A stretch of 24,312 nucleotides of DNA from assembly GCA_910584825.1 (NCBI GenBank), contig CAJUCI010000035.1, positions 1 through 24,312 on the forward strand, read 5' to 3'. Below the pieces are notes generated by a model. It saw only the letters and a list, made by a program, of their open reading frames with translations, was not told where the DNA came from and made no database searches. Each line of letters begins with the position of its first letter. Positions within the stretch are counted from its first letter, which is position 1. The DNA is from an uncultured Duncaniella sp. Lineage in GTDB: Bacteria > Bacteroidota > Bacteroidia > Bacteroidales > Muribaculaceae. Below are positions 23,097 to 24,312 of this stretch, piece by piece. The position numbers were made by a program, and so were the translations under genes.

Positions 23097-24248
23097 ATGT
23101 CTTACATCATGACTTATTGGCTAATCAACACATTGGTAGTGTTCGCATTGTGCGTCCTGCTCGCGGGCGTACTGATTCCCCAGATTCTGCTCATAGCTTA
23201 CCGTCGTAACCTGTTTGACGAAGTGGACGAGCGCAAAATCCACAAAGGTCTCATCCCGCGTCTCGGCGGCCTCGCCTTCGAGCCGGTGATTCTTCTCTCC
23301 ATCGCCCTGACACTCGGCGCAAACATCCTGCTCGACCATTTCTCATTCTCGGCCGCCTTCTATCGCGAAGGGCTTCTGATGATAGCCGCATTCTGCAGCA
23401 TGCAGCTGCTCTACCTAATCGGCATCGCCGACGACCTTATCGGCATCAAGTACAGGGCCAAGTTTGTGGTGCAGATAATGTGTGCCGCACTGCTCATCGC
23501 AGCCGGATGCTGGTTTACCGACTTTGCCGGCATCCTCGGCATCAACGAGGTGTCGCCGTGGTTTGGCATCCCCTTCACCGCGGTGGTCATAGTGTTCATA
23601 ATCAACGCTATCAACCTCATCGACGGTATTGACGGACTCGCATCGGGCCTAAGCTCCATTGCCGCCGGCATCTATGGAGTGTCGTTCCTCATGCTGGGCG
23701 AATATGCCTATGCCGTCATCTCGTTTGCCACGCTCGGCGTGCTCTGCCCGTTCTTCTACTACAACGTGTTTGGCGACGTAAAGAAGCATTCCAAGATATT
23801 CATGGGCGACACCGGCTCGCTCACCATCGGCCTGTTGCTCGGCATTCTCGGCATCAAGCTGTTCACCCATCCCGCCGACGATGTGCTCGACTTCCAGCCC
23901 GCCGTGCTGGCCTTCTCGCCCCTCATCATCCCGAGCTTTGACGTGGTGCGCGTCTACATGGTGCGCATCCGCAATCACCGCTCCCCCTTCCTCCCCGACA
24001 AGAACCATATCCACCATAAGTTCCTGGCGGCCGGCATGAAGCCCCGCCCGGCAATGGTGACAATCATATCCATTTCCACGCTCTTCACCCTCATCAACCT
24101 GATGCTCAGCCTCATAATGAACATCAACATTATAGTGGTGCTGGACGTTGTAATATGGATAACGTTCCATTTGTGGCTCAACTCGCGCATAGCCCGCAAC
24201 AAGGAGACGGAAGCCCGGGCTGCCGGCAGCGAGAGTGCCCGAAAGTAA
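23097..24248 (+). CDS. Polyprenyl-phosphate N-acetylglucosaminyl-1-phosphate transferase (WecA/MraY family)
   Basis: This polytopic membrane enzyme of 383 residues moves a sugar-1-phosphate from a UDP-sugar to undecaprenyl phosphate. That step starts O-antigen, capsule or protein O-glycan synthesis. Family motifs are KIHKGLIPRLGGLAF (48-62), the DD pair in GIADDLIGIKYRAKF (112-113), NAINLIDGIDGLASG (170-184), FMGDTGSLTIGL, and the cytoplasmic HIHHKFL. About ten or eleven hydrophobic segments are visible. The frame is open back to a TTG at 23082, but ATG 23097 is the better start; ATG 23109 is also possible. It is more WecA-like than MraY-like because of HIHH and the absence of a dcw-cluster context. 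The sugar is inferred. Confidence 0.92.
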   Translation: MSYIMTYWLINTLVVFALCVLLAGVLIPQILLIAYRRNLFDEVDERKIHKGLIPRLGGLAFEPVILLSIALTLGANILLDHFSFSAAFYREGLLMIAAFCSMQLLYLIGIADDLIGIKYRAKFVVQIMCAALLIAAGCWFTDFAGILGINEVSPWFGIPFTAVVIVFIINAINLIDGIDGLASGLSSIAAGIYGVSFLMLGEYAYAVISFATLGVLCPFFYYNVFGDVKKHSKIFMGDTGSLTIGLLLGILGIKLFTHPADDVLDFQPAVLAFSPLIIPSFDVVRVYMVRIRNHRSPFLPDKNHIHHKFLAAGMKPRPAMVTIISISTLFTLINLMLSLIMNINIIVVLDVVIWITFHLWLNSRIARNKETEARAAGSESARK

Positions 24249-24294
24249 GCATTCCCGATAAGTAAGTCGTAGAAATTAATTTATACTAAGCCGC

Positions 24295-24312
24295 ATGGGC
24301 AAAATTGATATT
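24295..24312 (+). CDS. Possible start of a further gene, cut by the window edge
   Basis: An ATG at 24295 opens the frame MGKIDI, which runs off the end of the window 46 nt after the glycosyltransferase stop. Only six codons are visible, so neither its reality nor its function can be judged. Confidence 0.3.

Noticed and set aside
1..24312. tRNA, rRNA, insertion sequences or integrase genes
   Set aside because: I looked for cloverleaf-like sequences, transposase motifs and terminal repeats and saw none. The only mobile-like DNA is the short repeat families.

Overview
The window looks like a GC-rich member of the Bacteroidales, and a Muribaculaceae-type gut bacterium is my best guess. The evidence is a SusC/SusD pair with an ECF sigma factor and FecR anti-sigma factor, promoters of the Bacteroidetes type (TTTG, about 20 nt, then TAnnTTTG), start codons without Shine-Dalgarno sequences, and GC-rich coding DNA set against very AT-rich spacers. 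Genus placement is inference.

Layout. 1-2300: a minus-strand nucleoside kinase with a ThrRS-like N-terminus, then divergent pheT (PheRS beta chain) and a YebC/PmpR-family regulator. 5600-13365: a complete-looking histidine cluster, hisG-hisD-hisC/hisB-hisH-hisA-hisF-hisIE, all on the plus strand. HisC and the HisB dehydratase are one polypeptide, and no histidinol-phosphate phosphatase is encoded. 13349-20527: an ECF sigma gene on the minus strand, divergent from fecR, a SusC-type transporter with an STN signalling domain, and a SusD-type lipoprotein. Then come a secreted thioredoxin-fold protein, a convergent ferritin gene, and a WecA/MraY-type phosphoglycosyl transferase. Another reading frame may start at the right edge.

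The most unusual feature is the non-coding DNA. Nearly every spacer is filled with short tandem words, mostly of period 7, in several families: AATTAGC/GCTAATT, AGTATAG/CTATACT, CCATTTT/AAATTTT, GTTTAAA-like and GGCCTTC. They are often arranged as inverted arms around a core. The same families recur in unrelated spacers, overlap or abut stop codons, and in hisA appear to supply the last residues of the protein. There is also a 30-nt unit in tandem and at a distance, a roughly 57-nt tandem repeat ending in a long terminator-like hairpin, and a recurring AT-armed element with a GC-rich core. The his genes are spaced 102-279 nt apart because of these inserts.

How the genes work together: the his genes encode the route from PRPP and ATP to histidinol phosphate and from histidinol to histidine. 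The sigma/FecR/STN-SusC set is a transenvelope signalling transporter. Its substrate cannot be read from this window because no glycoside hydrolase or peptidase lies nearby.
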